A DNA stretch of 56,732 nucleotides from Myxosarcina sp. GI1 (GTDB lineage Bacteria > Cyanobacteriota > Cyanobacteriia > Cyanobacteriales > Xenococcaceae), in the NCBI RefSeq assembly GCF_000756305.1, contig NZ_JRFE01000012.1, forward strand, positions 97-56,828, given 5' to 3'. The translations under genes and the position numbers were made by a program. Every line of letters starts with the position of its first letter. The stretch's first letter is position 1. The notes below the pieces were generated by a model, which saw nothing but the letters and a program-made list of their open reading frames with translations, did not search any database and was not told the DNA's origin. This document shows, one piece after another, positions 20,401 through 27,844 of this stretch.

Positions 20401-20802
20401 TTGGGTATGAGCATCAAAAAAGCCTCTATATACGCATCCGAACAGCGGTTTAGAGCCATTATTATGACCGCAATATCAACTTTAGTTGGCTTTATGCCGT
20501 TACTCATTGCTTCTGGTGCAGGAGCTATCAGTCGCTGGTCATTAGGAACAGCAGTATTCGGGGGAATGTTGATAGCTACAATTTTGAGCCTAATATTTGT
20601 ACCGATTCTCTACATCATAATTAAAGATTTTGAACAATCCTTTTTAAAAGGAAATAAGAAGAAGAAAAATACTAAAAATATAGTAGAAAAGCAAATAAAA
20701 ATGGAACATGATGATAGTAAAAACGGATCGAATAACGTTAACGGACATCAAAAGACCTTGGCAAAAAACAGTGGCGCTAGAGAAACGAACATTAAATCTT
20801 AA
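17491..20802 (+). CDS. RND multidrug efflux permease (HAE1/AcrB-like)
   Basis: This 1103-residue inner-membrane proton-driven transporter has the standard topology: one N-terminal membrane helix (VLTTVCTIAIVIIGAICIAM), a large periplasmic loop, six helices, a second large loop and a final helix block. The proton-relay residues are present: the Asp pair in LVVDDGIVIVEAV and the Lys in GMASKNAILIVEFA. The family motif PVATSQQYELP is also visible. The C-terminus has an extra hydrophilic Lys/Asn-rich tail of about 60 residues. It pairs with the adaptor at 15577 despite the intervening antisense gene. Confidence 0.95.
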   Translation: MSISTPFIKRPVLTTVCTIAIVIIGAICIAMLPLDKLPQIAPKQITVSANYVGADAKTTVDNVTTVLEREINGTEDVKWINSQTDNNGNATINVAFPTEQDTDIAQVLVQNRVAQAEPDLPQRVTATGITTEKQSPSITLVYAIYSEKDAAGKYYYDPVFLYNYVDRYLWNELKRIEGVGSLDIFGSATYSMRIWLDPNKLAARGLTATDVISTIENQNFEVGAGGIGKQPVATSQQYELPLRINGRFTTVEEAEDLVVQANSDGTLIRIKDIGRAELGVEDYFTKAILDAKKPAVGLLIYQLPGTNALNTAELVKAKMKELERDFPKGLKAEIAQDNTLFINASLKDLVITLIQAIGLVVLIIFIFLQDWRTTLIPAVAIPVSLVGSAIGLMALGFTLNQLTLFACVLATGLVVDDGIVIVEAVSAKLSQGMRPVQAALDAMEELVGAVISTSIVLMAVFIPVTFFPGTTGIVYKQFALTIIFAIAFSTFNALTFSPAMSGVFLRHTETVRGPLGWLFPRFNGIFDWLKENYRRAIEFLVRLKWIILAIFFGGLVLTGWIYVSLPQGFVPEEDQGYFLSIIESPPGVSLSYTDKVVRQAAQIVMGHEEVQHSIAVSGFSFDGQNSNKGTMFAKLQPWSERTKDSSSVFGLLESINQEFQQKIDGARVIAVNAPPVDGLSNFGGLEIYIEDRQGKGMEALIANTQQVMAAASQRPEIAEAISTFTFDSPMLEADIDRDRANALNVDISEILNTLQTYLGSNFVNQFVLDGRLYRVYAQAEATNRTNPDDVNRLYVKSRDEELIQLSNFIDARQISYPPIVTNYNVYPAIKINVNPTPGYSSSQAITAMEEVVAATLQPGLGYEWTNTAAEEKTSSGVAPLVFGFSFVMVFLVLAAQYESYIDPLIIMLTVPLAVLGALGGIWLRATLLQSGGVWPILDNNIYAQVGLVMLIGMASKNAILIVEFANQNRALGMSIKKASIYASEQRFRAIIMTAISTLVGFMPLLIASGAGAISRWSLGTAVFGGMLIATILSLIFVPILYIIIKDFEQSFLKGNKKKKNTKNIVEKQIKMEHDDSKNGSNNVNGHQKTLAKNSGARETNIKS

Positions 20803-20828
20803 ACTTTAGATTGAGTTAATAAATAAAA

Positions 20829-20921
20829 ATGTTTAAAAAATGGAATCTCAATGACTGGATGAACAATGGACTATTTTTTCTCACAGTTTCGATCTTATTT
20901 TGTTCATTCATATTTTTCTAG
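20829..20921 (+). CDS. possible 30-residue membrane peptide
   Basis: A short frame encodes MFKKWNLNDWMNNG followed by a hydrophobic stretch (LFFLTVSILFCSFIFF). It lies just after the RND pump stop and 12 bp before the next small membrane protein. It has the look of a single-span small protein, but such a short frame in AT-rich DNA may be accidental, and there is no clear ribosome-binding site. Confidence 0.3.
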   Translation: MFKKWNLNDWMNNGLFFLTVSILFCSFIFF

Positions 20922-20933
20922 TTTACTTCAATT

Positions 20934-21128
20934 ATGAATTTAAGAATGCTTGTATTTACAGGAATCCTGACCGCTTTTGCTGGTGGTTTATTAGGTTTGG
21001 TAATCGCACATATTGCCGAAAAAGAGTCTCGGCAAACAATAGCTATTGTAGTAGGTTCGAGTTTGGGTTTGGCGATCGGAGTGGGTTATGAGTCAATGCA
21101 ACAAAACCGCGAACGAGAAACTGATTGA
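20934..21128 (+). CDS. small two-span membrane protein
   Basis: This 64-residue protein has two hydrophobic segments (MLVFTGILTAFAGGLLGLVI and IAIVVGSSLGLAIGVGYES) separated by a charged HIAEKESRQT loop. It ends in a charged tail. Glycine-rich small membrane proteins of this style are common in cyanobacteria. The function is unknown. Confidence 0.7.
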   Translation: MNLRMLVFTGILTAFAGGLLGLVIAHIAEKESRQTIAIVVGSSLGLAIGVGYESMQQNRERETD

Positions 21129-21138
21129 ATATAAATTT

Positions 21139-21363
21139 ATGCGAGATAATAATTGGATTCAAGCAAAATTAAACTATAAGATAACAAATGGTAAAAACTC
21201 AAGTCTAGTTGAAAACCTGAAAAATAATTTCTCAAACAAATACCGAATTGTTTTAGCATTTATCATTACTACTGTCTGCATCAACTATTTTTACAGTATA
21301 AGCATGGTATTAATTACCACATTTACTATGGCTTATTTGTCTAAAGGTTCTCGCCTTAAATAG
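21139..21363 (+). CDS. hypothetical small membrane protein
   Basis: Starting at ATG 21139 it is 74 residues long, beginning MRDNNWIQAKL. I chose this start because an earlier ATG at 21088 would overlap the preceding gene. A C-terminal hydrophobic segment (YRIVLAFIITTVCINYFYSI then VLITTFTMAYL) suggests one or two spans. I recognise no family. Confidence 0.4.
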   Translation: MRDNNWIQAKLNYKITNGKNSSLVENLKNNFSNKYRIVLAFIITTVCINYFYSISMVLITTFTMAYLSKGSRLK

Positions 21364-21416
21364 CTATAAAAAATAATTTCATGTTTTTTATATTAAGCTT
21401 TAAAACAATTTTTCCT

Positions 21417-21971
21417 ATGACTCAAAACTATACTCAATTCTCAAACAGTAAAATAGAACAGCTAAAGAAAAAGATAGCGAATCTTGAAGAAAAGCTGCTA
21501 CTAGTTAGCGGCGTTTATCGCTATGAAGCTTTGCAAAACTATTTAAAGCAAAAAAATTGGCTAGAAGCAGATAGAGAAACAGTGCGGTTGATTTTGTCAA
21601 TTGCTGGCAAGGAAAAATTAGAAGATATGCGTCCAGAGGATATCAAACACCTTGACTGTAGTGAGTTACAAATAATAGATCGATTGTGGCTAACTTACAG
21701 CAATAACCATTTTGGGTTTAGTATCCAGGCACAAATATATCGGGATTTGGGCGGTAGCGAACAAACTACTATCGAACAAAATAGCAAATTAATCGAACAA
21801 TGGGGCGATCTCCTGGGATGGCGTAAGGATGGAAGCTGGATCGAATGCAGCAATTTGGAATACTCTAAGAATGCAGCCAAAGGAAGTCTTCCTGGACTTT
21901 GGTGGAATTCTCCCTACGGCTCTAAAATGACTAACTATTTCTTGGCTCGATTGATAAATTGTGAAATTTGA
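21417..21971 (+). CDS. GUN4-domain protein
   Basis: Started at ATG 21417 (MTQNYTQF) the protein has 184 residues; an upstream ATG at 21381 adds 12 hydrophobic residues and is less likely. A short N-terminal coiled coil (KIEQLKKKIANLEEKLLLVS) precedes a GUN4 core: NWLEADRETVRLILSIAG, LQIIDRLWLTYSNNHFGFS, then GDLLGWRKDGSW and SLPGLWW. GUN4 domains bind Mg-porphyrins and stimulate Mg-chelatase, and they also occur as sensor-like domains in other cyanobacterial proteins. The short coiled coil and the lack of chlorophyll genes nearby favour an accessory paralogue. Confidence 0.88.
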   Translation: MTQNYTQFSNSKIEQLKKKIANLEEKLLLVSGVYRYEALQNYLKQKNWLEADRETVRLILSIAGKEKLEDMRPEDIKHLDCSELQIIDRLWLTYSNNHFGFSIQAQIYRDLGGSEQTTIEQNSKLIEQWGDLLGWRKDGSWIECSNLEYSKNAAKGSLPGLWWNSPYGSKMTNYFLARLINCEI

Positions 21972-21980
21972 GTAGATAGT

Positions 21981-22463
21981 CTAAAGTCCTTTGTAAGCAT
22001 ACGCATCAGCACCGTCATTGGGATTTCCGTGACCTACAAAATCGCCAATTCCATTGTGATAACCAGCATATTCGCGAATGTGTTTGACTTTACCTTCCTC
22101 AATTACAAACAGCATTAATAGTTGGTTTCCGTATGACTTATTTTCCATTGTTCCAGTAGTCCAAGATTCAAATCCAATTTCATTACCGTTAGCAACTATA
22201 TTTTTAAGCTGCCAATGGGTTCGAGTCACCGAGGCATGGTGTCTAAAAAGTTTTTCTATCGAGGCTTTATTGTGATGAAGTCCTTGAAATCCATCGACGG
22301 GAGCAAACCAGGTAAGTTCTTCGTGTAACAGTTCCAAAAAAGCATCCCACTCTCCCGTTTGTGCTCCACAATCTAGACAATGAAAAGCTTCCATTGCTGT
22401 TTTCAAAGCATCTTCGTCTACTGGAACAGGACGAAATTGTTCTAAATTTTGTCGTTCGATCAT
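21981..22463 (-). CDS. SnoaL-like / NTF2-fold protein
   Basis: This 160-residue protein has the cone-shaped alpha+beta pattern of SnoaL/NTF2-like proteins: an N-terminal helix, then WDAFLELLHEELTWFAPVDG, a helix ending IEKLFRHHASV and strands such as GNQLLMLFVIEEGKVKHIRE. It converges tail-to-tail with the GUN4 gene (9-bp gap). Members include polyketide cyclases, isomerases and non-catalytic proteins, so the activity is unassigned. Confidence 0.75.
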   Translation of the reverse strand: MIERQNLEQFRPVPVDEDALKTAMEAFHCLDCGAQTGEWDAFLELLHEELTWFAPVDGFQGLHHNKASIEKLFRHHASVTRTHWQLKNIVANGNEIGFESWTTGTMENKSYGNQLLMLFVIEEGKVKHIREYAGYHNGIGDFVGHGNPNDGADAYAYKGL

Positions 22464-22879
22464 AGGAAAAATTTATTTTCAAATAGTTATTAATAAATTT
22501 TTATCAGTCTACTCAAAAGAAAAACTAAAATTCAAAAGATCATTATAACAAAAAATATTGTAGATCGGTATTTTTTTATATGTTTTTGTTTTTATAAATT
22601 TTATAATAATCAGTTGAAAAAGCTAGCAATAATTGTAGTTTTGTGGATTATAAAAATACAGCGATCGCACGTTTATTAAATTTTATTTTTTTACTAACTT
22701 TAAATAAGCAAGTTAAACAAGTTAAACAAGTTAATAGTTATTTTATTTTGTTTATTTATTATTTTTAGTAACCCGAAATTGAGTTTTAAAGTTATTGACT
22801 ATTTATTTTTTATTAACTTTCTTATCTTAGATTGAGTTTTATAAAGAAGATGTACATCATATACATGGTTACATAGAGA
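22464..22879. other. AT-rich intergenic region before the atypical regulator
   Basis: This 416-bp, very AT-rich spacer lies between two divergently transcribed genes. Apart from one HIP1 site at about 22661 and the short direct repeats at 22709-22735, I see no gene or structured RNA. Confidence 0.6.
22709..22735 (+). promoter_or_regulatory. three direct repeats, candidate operator
   Basis: Three consecutive 9-bp units CAAGTTAAA (the last ending T) lie about 145 bp upstream of the OmpR-type regulator gene. OmpR/PhoB-family dimers bind tandem direct repeats, so this could be an autoregulatory site. The unit length is shorter than the usual 10-11 bp and the tract is AT-rich, so chance is a real alternative. 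Confidence 0.3.
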
Positions 22880-23632
22880 ATGTCTAAATATTTTACTATG
22901 CGAATCTTAGTAGTTAACGAAGACAAATATCTAATAAATTTACTTAGTCAAGCCTTGACAAAACAATTTCATGTAATAGACATGGTAAAAGATATTGGCA
23001 CAAGTTGGCATTATCTTCAAAGCAAAAAATACGAACTAATTTTATTAAATTTTTTTATGCCCCAACAGAAGTATATAAACTTTTGTACTAAAGCACGGTC
23101 GCTTGGCTATGTAATTCCTATTATTTTAATCACAGCCAAAGATACTATTCATGCTGGAATTCAAGGATTGGATGCGGGTGCCGACGATTATATTACAAAA
23201 CCAATAAATCTTAATGAACTCAATGCACGAATTAGAGCTATATCTCGAAGACAAAACTTTGTTTCTAACACAACTATAAACATTAACGAACTGGTGCTTA
23301 ATACCATTAATTGTCAAGTCAGCTATCAAGAAAAGCCTCTTAAACTTACCCCAAAAGAATACAGTCTTTTAGAACTGTTTGTCCGCAACCCCAAAAGAGT
23401 GTACAGTCGCTCACAAATATTAGATTTAGTCTGGACATTAGATAGTTCACCTTCAGAAGATTGTGTTAAAACTCATATTCAAGGAATACGTAAAAAACTA
23501 CAAAAAGTAGGAGCAATCGACTGGATAAAAAATATATATGGAGTTGGTTATATTCTCGACCCAAATCAAGTTTCTAAGATTCAAGACATTGACACAAAAC
23601 AATTAGTACACGAGTGCATGTCTGTTTTGTAA
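22880..23632 (+). CDS. OmpR/PhoB-type response regulator lacking phospho-acceptor Asp
   Basis: The protein has 250 residues, with a receiver domain (MRILVVNEDKYLINLL onward) and a winged-helix effector domain (LKLTPKEYSLLELFVRNPKR, VKTHIQGIRKKLQ, GVGYIL). The canonical phospho-acceptor position is Asn57 (LILLNFFMP) instead of Asp, while the switch Thr (LITAKD) and Lys (ITKP) are kept. It thus belongs to the atypical, possibly phosphorylation-independent regulators. A start at codon 7 (MRILVV) is equally usual for the family. No kinase gene is adjacent. It has a slightly extended C-terminus of about 25 residues. Confidence 0.9.
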   Translation: MSKYFTMRILVVNEDKYLINLLSQALTKQFHVIDMVKDIGTSWHYLQSKKYELILLNFFMPQQKYINFCTKARSLGYVIPIILITAKDTIHAGIQGLDAGADDYITKPINLNELNARIRAISRRQNFVSNTTININELVLNTINCQVSYQEKPLKLTPKEYSLLELFVRNPKRVYSRSQILDLVWTLDSSPSEDCVKTHIQGIRKKLQKVGAIDWIKNIYGVGYILDPNQVSKIQDIDTKQLVHECMSVL

Positions 23633-23787
23633 GTTCATTTAAACTGTATAAGTAATTCGTTGATTGTAACTAGTAATGAACAGTAATTTAATTCATCTGT
23701 ATTTACGTATTTGACGTGCTCCTTAGCACACAATTAATAAGCGTGTAATTTAAAGCTATTAAATAGCCAATTGTAAATCAAATAATT

Positions 23788-24258
23788 ATGATGTACGAAA
23801 TTCAAAATCATTTTAAAACAGAATTAGAAAACTCTAAACAAAAAACTATAAAATATTATTTTGCTTATACCAGACTATTAGTAAACAACTATGAAAATAG
23901 TTTACAGTTTTATCAAGATATGTTAGGGCTAAAAGTTATTTTTAAATCTGATATAGATCGCTATGCTGAATTAACTAAAGGTAAAACAAAATTAATTTTG
24001 ATGTGTAACAGCAAAGTCAAAGAATATTTTGGAAATCAAACTGAAGTGTCTTTTGGGACTAGAAATGATGCAATAGCTATCGGCTTTGAAGTTCGAGACG
24101 TTGATGCAGCTTGTAAAAATCTCGAAAAAAATCAGATTGAAATTGTTAGTAAACCCTGGAACATACTCGATTGGGGCATTAAAATTGCTTTAGTGCGCGA
24201 TCCTGAAGGTAATTTAATCGAACTAATTCAACCTACCCAAATGATTTGGACTGGATAG
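23788..24258 (+). CDS. VOC-family (glyoxalase/bleomycin-resistance-like) protein
   Basis: The protein has 156 residues. After a 25-residue N-terminal extension comes a VOC unit: FAYTRLLVNNYENSLQFYQD, then AIGFEVRDVDAACKNLEKN and a C-terminal IALVRDPEGNLIELIQP. The last Glu (NLIELIQ) is at the usual metal-ligand place, but the first ligand His of many VOC enzymes is replaced (YTRLLV). The activity is unassigned. It stands alone, about 155 bp after the atypical regulator. Confidence 0.8.
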   Translation: MMYEIQNHFKTELENSKQKTIKYYFAYTRLLVNNYENSLQFYQDMLGLKVIFKSDIDRYAELTKGKTKLILMCNSKVKEYFGNQTEVSFGTRNDAIAIGFEVRDVDAACKNLEKNQIEIVSKPWNILDWGIKIALVRDPEGNLIELIQPTQMIWTG

Positions 24259-24449
24259 TAATTTGAATGGTTAGTGTAATCTATTTTCGTTATGCCATTC
24301 CTATTTATAAAGTAAATCTCACAATTTCTTCAAATTATTAGCTTAGTCTAAAGATAAAAGCTCGTAAAAGAGATCGATGGCATGAAAGACCAAACACCAA
24401 GAAAAACTAATATCAATTCCAAAAAAGAATGCTACATAATTGGGGATCG

Positions 24450-24472
24450 GGAATTAGGAATTAGGGATTAGG
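24450..24472 (+). repeat. short tandem repeat, GGAATTA type
   Basis: About three imperfect heptamer units (GGAATTA, GGAATTA, GGGATTA) occur in tandem. It is another short STRR-like tract in a non-coding stretch. Confidence 0.6.
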
Positions 24473-24531
24473 AACCTTTGCCCAGTCACCAATCCACATC
24501 CTTTTGTAGCAAAAATTTAAGTATTTCATAT

Positions 24532-24945
24532 AATGTTAGTTTCCCTTTTAGTCTCTATTGGCGGCAATTGTTTTCTTCCCATCTTTATGTCAAATTTATC
24601 AACCCTTTTAGTTTTTGGCACCGATATAAAATCGACCGTCCATAAACCTGTTGGGAACTAGATCCCGTTCGCTTTTTGGAACGCTGTTACCGACTCAATT
24701 GGCAGCTAACACAAGATACTGCATCTATCGGCATATATAGAGATAGAGGCGTGCCTTGGGAAAAAATACCTCAAAATACAGTTTTAATTTCTTAGCCAAA
24801 TTGGAAACTCAAATATCGCGGTGTTACCTATTGTGCCAGCGGCATTGTAGCAGTTAATAGTAATAAATTTACTAGTAATATTAGTCAAATTACAACAAAT
24901 AACTCGGAAAAACTTTTCACTGCTAATAACAGTGCTAACTCATAA
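24532..24945 (+). pseudogene. decayed gene with DUF4278-like end
   Basis: One frame stays protein-like for about 135 codons but is broken by two internal stops, at about 24640 and 24793. Readable pieces include ERCYRLNWQLTQDTASIGIY, then DRGVPWEKIPQNTVLIS, then LKYRGVTYCASG. The last piece resembles the start of DUF4278 proteins (short cyanobacterial proteins beginning with a KLxYRGxxY motif). I see no start codon in frame. The rest of the 24259-25109 spacer shows no other gene. Confidence 0.5.
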
Positions 24946-25109
24946 AGATTGCTCGGTAATATTGTCAATAAAAGAAAAAAGGCGATCGGATGATTATTCT
25001 CAATTATCTTCACATTTTCTTCAACTTGTTGGCTTAATCTAAAACTAGGAAAGATAAAAAGTAACTGCTACGACTTGCCAATCGATGCAAATATTAGGAG
25101 ACAACATAG

Positions 25110-25442
25110 ATGACAGAAAATAACAAAACTTGGTGTCCCGCTATTGAGTTTAACGAAACTAATCGGGAATTGATTATTAAAGCAGAAGTTCCAGGAGTTA
25201 ACATTAAACATTTGAACATTCATGCCGAACCAGAATCTATATCGATTTCTGGAATGCACGATCGCCATCAAACAGTAGATGAAAAAGAGCTAATTCCTTC
25301 TCAACTTCATTACGGACAGCTTAATTGTAATATACCCCTGCCAGTAAAAATTCAAGTAGAAAAAGTCAATGCCGAACTTATTGACGGAGTTTTAACTATA
25401 ACTATGCCCAAAAGTAGTGTGGCTATTGAGTCTACTTTTTAA
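25110..25442 (+). CDS. small heat-shock protein, Hsp20/alpha-crystallin family
   Basis: This 110-residue protein is almost only an alpha-crystallin domain: AIEFNETNRELIIKAEVPGV, NIHAEPESISISG and LIDGVLTITMPK. The N-terminal arm and C-terminal IxI tail that drive oligomerisation in larger sHsps are very short or absent. It is a cytosolic ATP-independent chaperone by family. A GGAG ribosome-binding site (25097-25100) precedes the ATG by about 9 bp. Confidence 0.88.
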   Translation: MTENNKTWCPAIEFNETNRELIIKAEVPGVNIKHLNIHAEPESISISGMHDRHQTVDEKELIPSQLHYGQLNCNIPLPVKIQVEKVNAELIDGVLTITMPKSSVAIESTF

Positions 25443-25448
25443 AAGTAT

Positions 25449-25539
25449 AGGACTTACGCGCTTCAGCACTGAAAACCTTGATTTTTCGTTATAGACTCGC
25501 TGCTCAAACAAAGAAATTTCGTTCGACTGCGTAAGTCCT
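25449..25539. repeat. MITE-like element with 11-bp terminal inverted repeats
   Basis: A perfect 11-bp inverted pair, AGGACTTACGC at the left and GCGTAAGTCCT at the right, bounds a 91-bp non-coding segment. Such ends flank small non-autonomous insertion sequences in cyanobacteria (general knowledge). No clear target-site duplication is visible. Confidence 0.6.
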
Positions 25540-25722
25540 GAAGTAGTACAATTAGAGCGGGATAAAAAACTAAACTATCTGTGTTTTGTGAACTTCGAGT
25601 GCGTAAACTCACGGTTCGATGAGTAGTTAGAGTGGCTGGTTAAAAAGCTTAGGTTTGAGAATTAAACTAATTTCTATAGTTTGACAATGCGATCGCTTTG
25701 TTTTCATAAAGGCGAATCGAAA

Positions 25723-25819
25723 TTACTCCCATCCCGCTACAAAAATACCGAAAACAAATGGCGGTAAATCAACAAAAACTTGTTTTCTGACTAGGTAATT
25801 AACAAGTGGGATGGGAGTA
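25723..25819. repeat. long-range inverted repeat upstream of HTH gene
   Basis: The arm TACTCCCATCCCGCT near 25724-25738 pairs with AGTGGGATGGGAGTA at 25805-25819 with one mismatch over 15 bp, separated by about 67 bp. It may be a second small non-autonomous element or a transcribed structure. It lies about 140 bp before the DNA-binding protein gene. Apart from this, the 91-bp MITE-like element and the operator-like palindrome, I see no gene in 25443-25958. Confidence 0.5.
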
Positions 25820-25931
25820 GCTAATTAACTAGAAGCCTATAGCAGTGCCGAGGACATCTGCGCTCTTCTTAGAAAATTTAAAACTACTTGACGTAAAAAA
25901 AAATTGTGTTAGAAGTGAGGTGCTATTTCTT

Positions 25932-25946
25932 CCAGGACAGTCCTGG
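25932..25946. promoter_or_regulatory. palindromic operator candidate in HTH gene leader
   Basis: CCAGGA-CAG-TCCTGG is a perfect 6-bp inverted repeat with a 3-bp spacer. It ends 12 bp before the chosen ATG of the DNA-binding protein, followed by a direct repetition of GGACAGT. The position fits autoregulation by the encoded HTH protein (inference). Confidence 0.4.
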
Positions 25947-25958
25947 ACAGTAAGAAAA

Positions 25959-26603
25959 ATGACTATCGATCGAGTTCCATTATCCCAATTGCCTTCGAGA
26001 TATGATATTGCTCGCTCCAATCTTTACAATCGAATCAAAGATTTAGGAATAGAAACAGTCAAACAGGGGCGTAAAGCTTTTGTAACCGCTGAGGATTTAG
26101 AGCTACTAGACGGCTTACACGCTCATCTAAAACGCGGTGGCACGACCCTGGGATTTATTCAGATACTTAAGAAAAAGGGTCATCTAGCACTTTCTACAAT
26201 AGAGCGTCCTGCTTCTTATCTAACCGAAAGTACCCAGGAGAGCGAACCAATAATTGCCATCAATCCCGTAGCTTTAGTCAGTACGATTGAAACTGTAGTC
26301 AAAAGAATGATTCCTCAATCGACCAGACGATTAACTTATCTTGAAGAGTTAGAAAGTGCCTATCAAAATGGTTGGCTGCTTTCGACATCAGAAGTATCAG
26401 ATTTACTGGGATTTACCCCTAAAACTATCGCTAGCTATGGCTCAGAATTTAGCGATGCTGGTTTTACCTTTACACGAGTAGGAACGAGAAAGGGTGGGGA
26501 AATTGCCTGGTCGATTGACAAACAAAGTGATTGGAGTGGAGCGAGTTCTAACTCTACAGATGGAGTTAGAGAAGCTTTTAGCGATTTGTACGATCCTGAA
26601 TAA
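25959..26603 (+). CDS. MerR-like helix-turn-helix DNA-binding protein
   Basis: With ATG at 25959 the protein is 214 residues. A GTG at 25845 could extend it by 38 residues, but that would translate the palindromic leader. Residues about 5-60 form a MerR/Xis-like winged HTH (LPSRYDIARSNLYNRIKDLG, KAFVTAEDLELLDGLHAHLK). A second HTH-like segment lies at about 145-185 (LLSTSEVSDLLGFTPKTI). The middle is a helical linker. Two DNA-binding units in one chain suggest bridging or cooperative binding. In cyanobacteria such proteins are often found in mobile regions, and MerR-type regulators accompany type V-K CASTs. I cannot show that this is one of those. Confidence 0.7.
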   Translation: MTIDRVPLSQLPSRYDIARSNLYNRIKDLGIETVKQGRKAFVTAEDLELLDGLHAHLKRGGTTLGFIQILKKKGHLALSTIERPASYLTESTQESEPIIAINPVALVSTIETVVKRMIPQSTRRLTYLEELESAYQNGWLLSTSEVSDLLGFTPKTIASYGSEFSDAGFTFTRVGTRKGGEIAWSIDKQSDWSGASSNSTDGVREAFSDLYDPE

Positions 26604-26624
26604 AAAGAAAGGCGATTGGCTCGC

Positions 26625-26678
26625 GTGCGCTGGAGCGCACCGCCGTTGCGGAGCAACGTCGAATCGGCACTGCCGATT
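26625..26678. repeat. array of three consecutive perfect hairpins
   Basis: Three perfect stem-loops follow one another within 54 bp: GTGCGCT/AGCGCAC (2-nt loop), CGTTGC/GCAACG (3-nt loop) and AATCGGC/GCCGATT (3-nt loop). The tract is GC-rich against an AT-rich background and starts 21 bp after the HTH gene stop. It looks like a REP-type dispersed palindromic element and could act as a transcript end or stabiliser. Confidence 0.75.
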
Positions 26679-26850
26679 GTCGAAGGCTTATCGCTATTGC
26701 TTTCCTAACTTGTCTTTCAATTTCGTATAATCTGAGTTTCTGTTTGACTTGTTTTACGGTGATGAGATCTTGAAGGTTTTGAAAAATAAAGGCAATATAA
26801 AATTCAGATATGTAGTAATTCTTAAAAATAAGCTCGCATCCAAAGAAATT

Positions 26851-27816
26851 TCAACAACCAGCAACGCACTTTCCAGAGCCGTCAAACTCCATTGTTCGTC
26901 CGCTCAAGGGAACATATACTGGCATCTCGGTTGCTTGAATAAATTTGTCTGTCTTCGTACCAGGAATAACCTTTCCTCCTTCTGTAGCAGCTTCGTTAGC
27001 ATGAGAGGCTATGACTGAAGTTGGTTCGATTAATTCATTGACTACATAAGCTGCTTCTTGTGGACCAGTAGTAAAAGTATCTCCAATATTAATTACCACC
27101 AACTCAGCACCGTATTGGTCGCGTACTACTGTTTCTTGTTCTGCTGTTACTCCCGTATCTCCCGATAAATAAACTACCAATCCATTAGTAAAAGTAAGTA
27201 TATAACCAGTAGGAGGACCTACATAAGCTGTCAGACCAGCAGCAGAAAGATTTTCTCCTAGTTCACCTTCAATAAATTCTCCACTCAAGCCATTAGAATG
27301 AACTGCTGGTACAGTAGTAATCTTTACCCCGTCTACTTCAACAGAAGCACCAAACCGAACTAACTGTACTGATTCGGGGTCGCTCCCATTAGTTTCAACT
27401 TTATTGCCCAGAAAACCATTCATTTCGCTACCAACTACAATCCGAGCGTTCTTTTCTAGAGCTATATCGACGGTGTTTGAGTTAGGAGTGGCATTCTGAT
27501 TGACATCTGGTTCGCCACATTCACCACCATTGACTTCCGAAATAGTGCGATCGCCTAGATGATCTCCATGAACGTGACTCAAAAGTACGACATCAATCTC
27601 GCCCAAACGTTCGTCTCCAGCCCCAGCAACAGTTCTTCCCACATCGTAAACCAGGCGCGTACCGTTAGGGTCTTCTAATATCAGGGCGCGGTCTAATCCA
27701 CAAAACTCGCCATCATGACTGCCCAATGGTGTAATTTTTACGGTCGGATCGTTAGCAGCTAGAGCGATCGCTTGAGTCATTAAAAAGGCGATCGATACTA
27801 AAAAGTATTTTTTCAT
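26851..27816 (-). CDS. exported metallo-beta-lactamase-fold hydrolase
   Basis: The protein has 321 residues. A classical signal peptide (KKYFLVSIAFLMTQAIALA, cleavage near residue 20) directs it to the periplasm. The metal-binding HxHxDH motif is HVHGDHLGD (H81, H83, D85, H86). AVHSNG, LSGDTG and ASHANE provide the later ligand and structural positions. It has the simple single-domain layout of UlaG/L-ascorbate-6-phosphate-lactonase-like or RNase-Z-like MBL proteins, so it is probably a generic lactonase or phosphodiesterase. It sits in the accessory patch between hairpin repeats and a decayed transposase. Confidence 0.85.
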   Translation of the reverse strand: MKKYFLVSIAFLMTQAIALAANDPTVKITPLGSHDGEFCGLDRALILEDPNGTRLVYDVGRTVAGAGDERLGEIDVVLLSHVHGDHLGDRTISEVNGGECGEPDVNQNATPNSNTVDIALEKNARIVVGSEMNGFLGNKVETNGSDPESVQLVRFGASVEVDGVKITTVPAVHSNGLSGEFIEGELGENLSAAGLTAYVGPPTGYILTFTNGLVVYLSGDTGVTAEQETVVRDQYGAELVVINIGDTFTTGPQEAAYVVNELIEPTSVIASHANEAATEGGKVIPGTKTDKFIQATEMPVYVPLSGRTMEFDGSGKCVAGC

Positions 27817-27844
27817 GTTTGGTTTTAAATCTGAAACAACAGCA

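Noticed and set aside
25590-25617. A hairpin GAAC...GAGT...ACTC...GTTC resembling domain V of a group II intron.
   Set aside because: The length and catalytic triad do not fit domain V, and no reverse transcriptase or other intron part is nearby.
25845-25958. GTG start adding 38 residues to the HTH protein.
   Set aside because: The extension covers the operator-like palindrome and has no family-like sequence; the ATG at 25959 directly precedes the HTH domain.
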